Source: Parabacteroides distasonis ATCC 8503 (GTDB lineage: Bacteria; Bacteroidota; Bacteroidia; Bacteroidales; Tannerellaceae). Taken from it: a DNA stretch of 64,000 nt. Below the pieces are notes generated by a model. That model saw only the letters and a program-made list of their open reading frames with translations. It did not search any database and was not told the DNA's origin. The stretch lies in the NCBI RefSeq assembly GCF_000012845.1, contig NC_009615.1, positions 3,412,501 to 3,476,500 on the forward strand, in the 5' to 3' direction. A program made the translations under genes and the position numbers. Shown piece by piece: positions 63,257-64,000 of the stretch; positions within the stretch are counted from its first letter, which is position 1; each line of letters opens with the position of its first letter.

Positions 63257-64000
63257 ATGAAACGACATATCATCACACTAGCTGTATCATGCGTTATGTT
63301 AAACAGCTGTGGTATATATACAAAATACAAACCGGCTTCTGAGGTTTCCGCAGATCTGTACGGCTCAGAGGCCACCGCTCAAACGGATACTGTATCCTTG
63401 GGAGACATGAGCTGGCGGGAGGTCTTCACCGACCCGCAGCTCCAAACACTCATTGAGCATGGCCTAGCAAACAACACAGACTATCGTTCCGCACAACTCC
63501 GTGTAGAGGAGGCTGAAGCAGCTTTACTGTCAGCCAAGCTAGCTTTCCTGCCTGCCTTCGCTTTCGCTCCTCAAGGAGCGGTGAGCAGTTTCGACTCCCA
63601 TAAGGCTACACAGACTTATTCGATTCCGATAACAGCCAGTTGGGAACTGGATATATTTGGTAAAATGCGCAATGCCAAAAAGCAGGCGCAAGCTCTTTAC
63701 GCACAAAGTCAAGATTATCGGCAAGCGGTACGTACACAGCTAATCGCCGGAATAGCTAATACTTATTATTCCCTGCTTATGCTGGATGCTCAGTTGAAGA
63801 TCTCAGAGCAAACCGCTTCCTCCTGGAAAGAGACGGTCAATTCCACCCGTGCCTTAATGAATGCAGGCATAGTAAACGAAACAGCTGTTTCCCAAATGGA
63901 AGCTACGTACTACAGCATCTGTACATCCATCCTCGACCTGAAAGAACAAATCAATCAGGTAGAGAACAGCCTTGTATTGTTACTGGCTGATACACCTCAT
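63257..64000 (+). CDS. Outer-membrane efflux channel lipoprotein (TolC/NodT type), partial
   Basis: The open frame runs from ATG 63257 to the window edge (248 codons, no stop). Lipoprotein signal ending MLNSC (Cys18), then SWREVFTDPQLQTLIEHGLANNTDYRSAQLRVEEAEAAL, PITASWELDIFGKMRNAKKQA and AGIANTYYSLLMLDAQLKISEQT. These are NodT/CusC-type outer-membrane factor motifs. It is the third gene of the efflux operon, 38 bases after the pump gene. The C-terminal half lies outside the window. Confidence 0.93.
   Translation, partial: MKRHIITLAVSCVMLNSCGIYTKYKPASEVSADLYGSEATAQTDTVSLGDMSWREVFTDPQLQTLIEHGLANNTDYRSAQLRVEEAEAALLSAKLAFLPAFAFAPQGAVSSFDSHKATQTYSIPITASWELDIFGKMRNAKKQAQALYAQSQDYRQAVRTQLIAGIANTYYSLLMLDAQLKISEQTASSWKETVNSTRALMNAGIVNETAVSQMEATYYSICTSILDLKEQINQVENSLVLLLADTPH

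Overview
The window looks like chromosomal DNA of a gut Bacteroidales, most likely Parabacteroides (P. distasonis or a close relative). The left edge holds the 5' part of a Bacteroidales-type 16S rRNA gene. Promoters follow the Bacteroides -33 TTTG / -7 TAnnTTTG pattern. The gene content fits as well: SusC/SusD, FecR, Mfa-type fimbriae, DUF4373/DUF4248, BF3164-type propeller lipoproteins and T9SS-like C-terminal domains.

Layout. (1) 1-1300: 16S rRNA (minus strand) with two tandem rRNA promoters. (2) 1.5-7.2 kb: a phage-like module with DUF4373, DUF6633-like and DUF4248 genes, a lipoprotein with a C-terminal membrane anchor, a two-TM small protein, an HU-like protein and a cytoplasmic amidase. 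A propeller lipoprotein gene and a deleted ATPase pseudogene interrupt it. Two promoters in this module share an almost identical triple 10-bp repeat. (3) 7.3-20.7 kb: a polysaccharide-utilisation-type locus with FecR, SusC, SusD, a Tat-exported Gfo/Idh/MocA oxidoreductase, a DUF1080 3-keto-glycoside hydrolase, a NagB-like isomerase, a ROK kinase, an MFS transporter and GH97. (4) 20.9-22.3 kb: tcdA and lolD. (5) 22.3-35.5 kb, minus strand: a fimbrial operon (DUF3575, DUF3868/OmpA, Mfa1-like, Mfa2-like, minor subunit, 2009-residue tip-like protein). It lies next to a roughly 0.5-kb segment bounded by inverted recombinase-type sites and a tyrosine recombinase gene (36.2-37.1 kb), which together make a candidate phase-variation switch. 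(6) 37.2-53.3 kb: mostly housekeeping genes, including transporters, an HhH protein, an ATPase, a flavin reductase, an outer-membrane barrel receptor, a PagL-like deacylase, an M16 peptidase, an AAA/PD-(D/E)XK protein, an M28 peptidase, a SIS isomerase, a PfkB kinase and a phosphatase. (7) 53.3-55.3 kb: a frameshifted trypsin-like protease with a T9SS-like sorting domain, plus a small lipoprotein. (8) 55.9-64 kb: a DEAD-box helicase, an AraC regulator and an RND efflux operon whose outer-membrane channel gene runs off the window.

Most interesting points. First, an invertible promoter segment appears to control the fimbrial operon and now points away from it (OFF). Second, a u-spanin-like lipoprotein, a holin-like protein and an endolysin-like amidase are linked by a shared composite promoter, which suggests a co-regulated lysis-type cassette outside an obvious prophage. 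Third, there are arrays of three or four short palindromes repeated at exactly 22 or 23 bp, in three unrelated sequence families at five intergenic sites. All function assignments come from reading motifs by eye; no database search was run.
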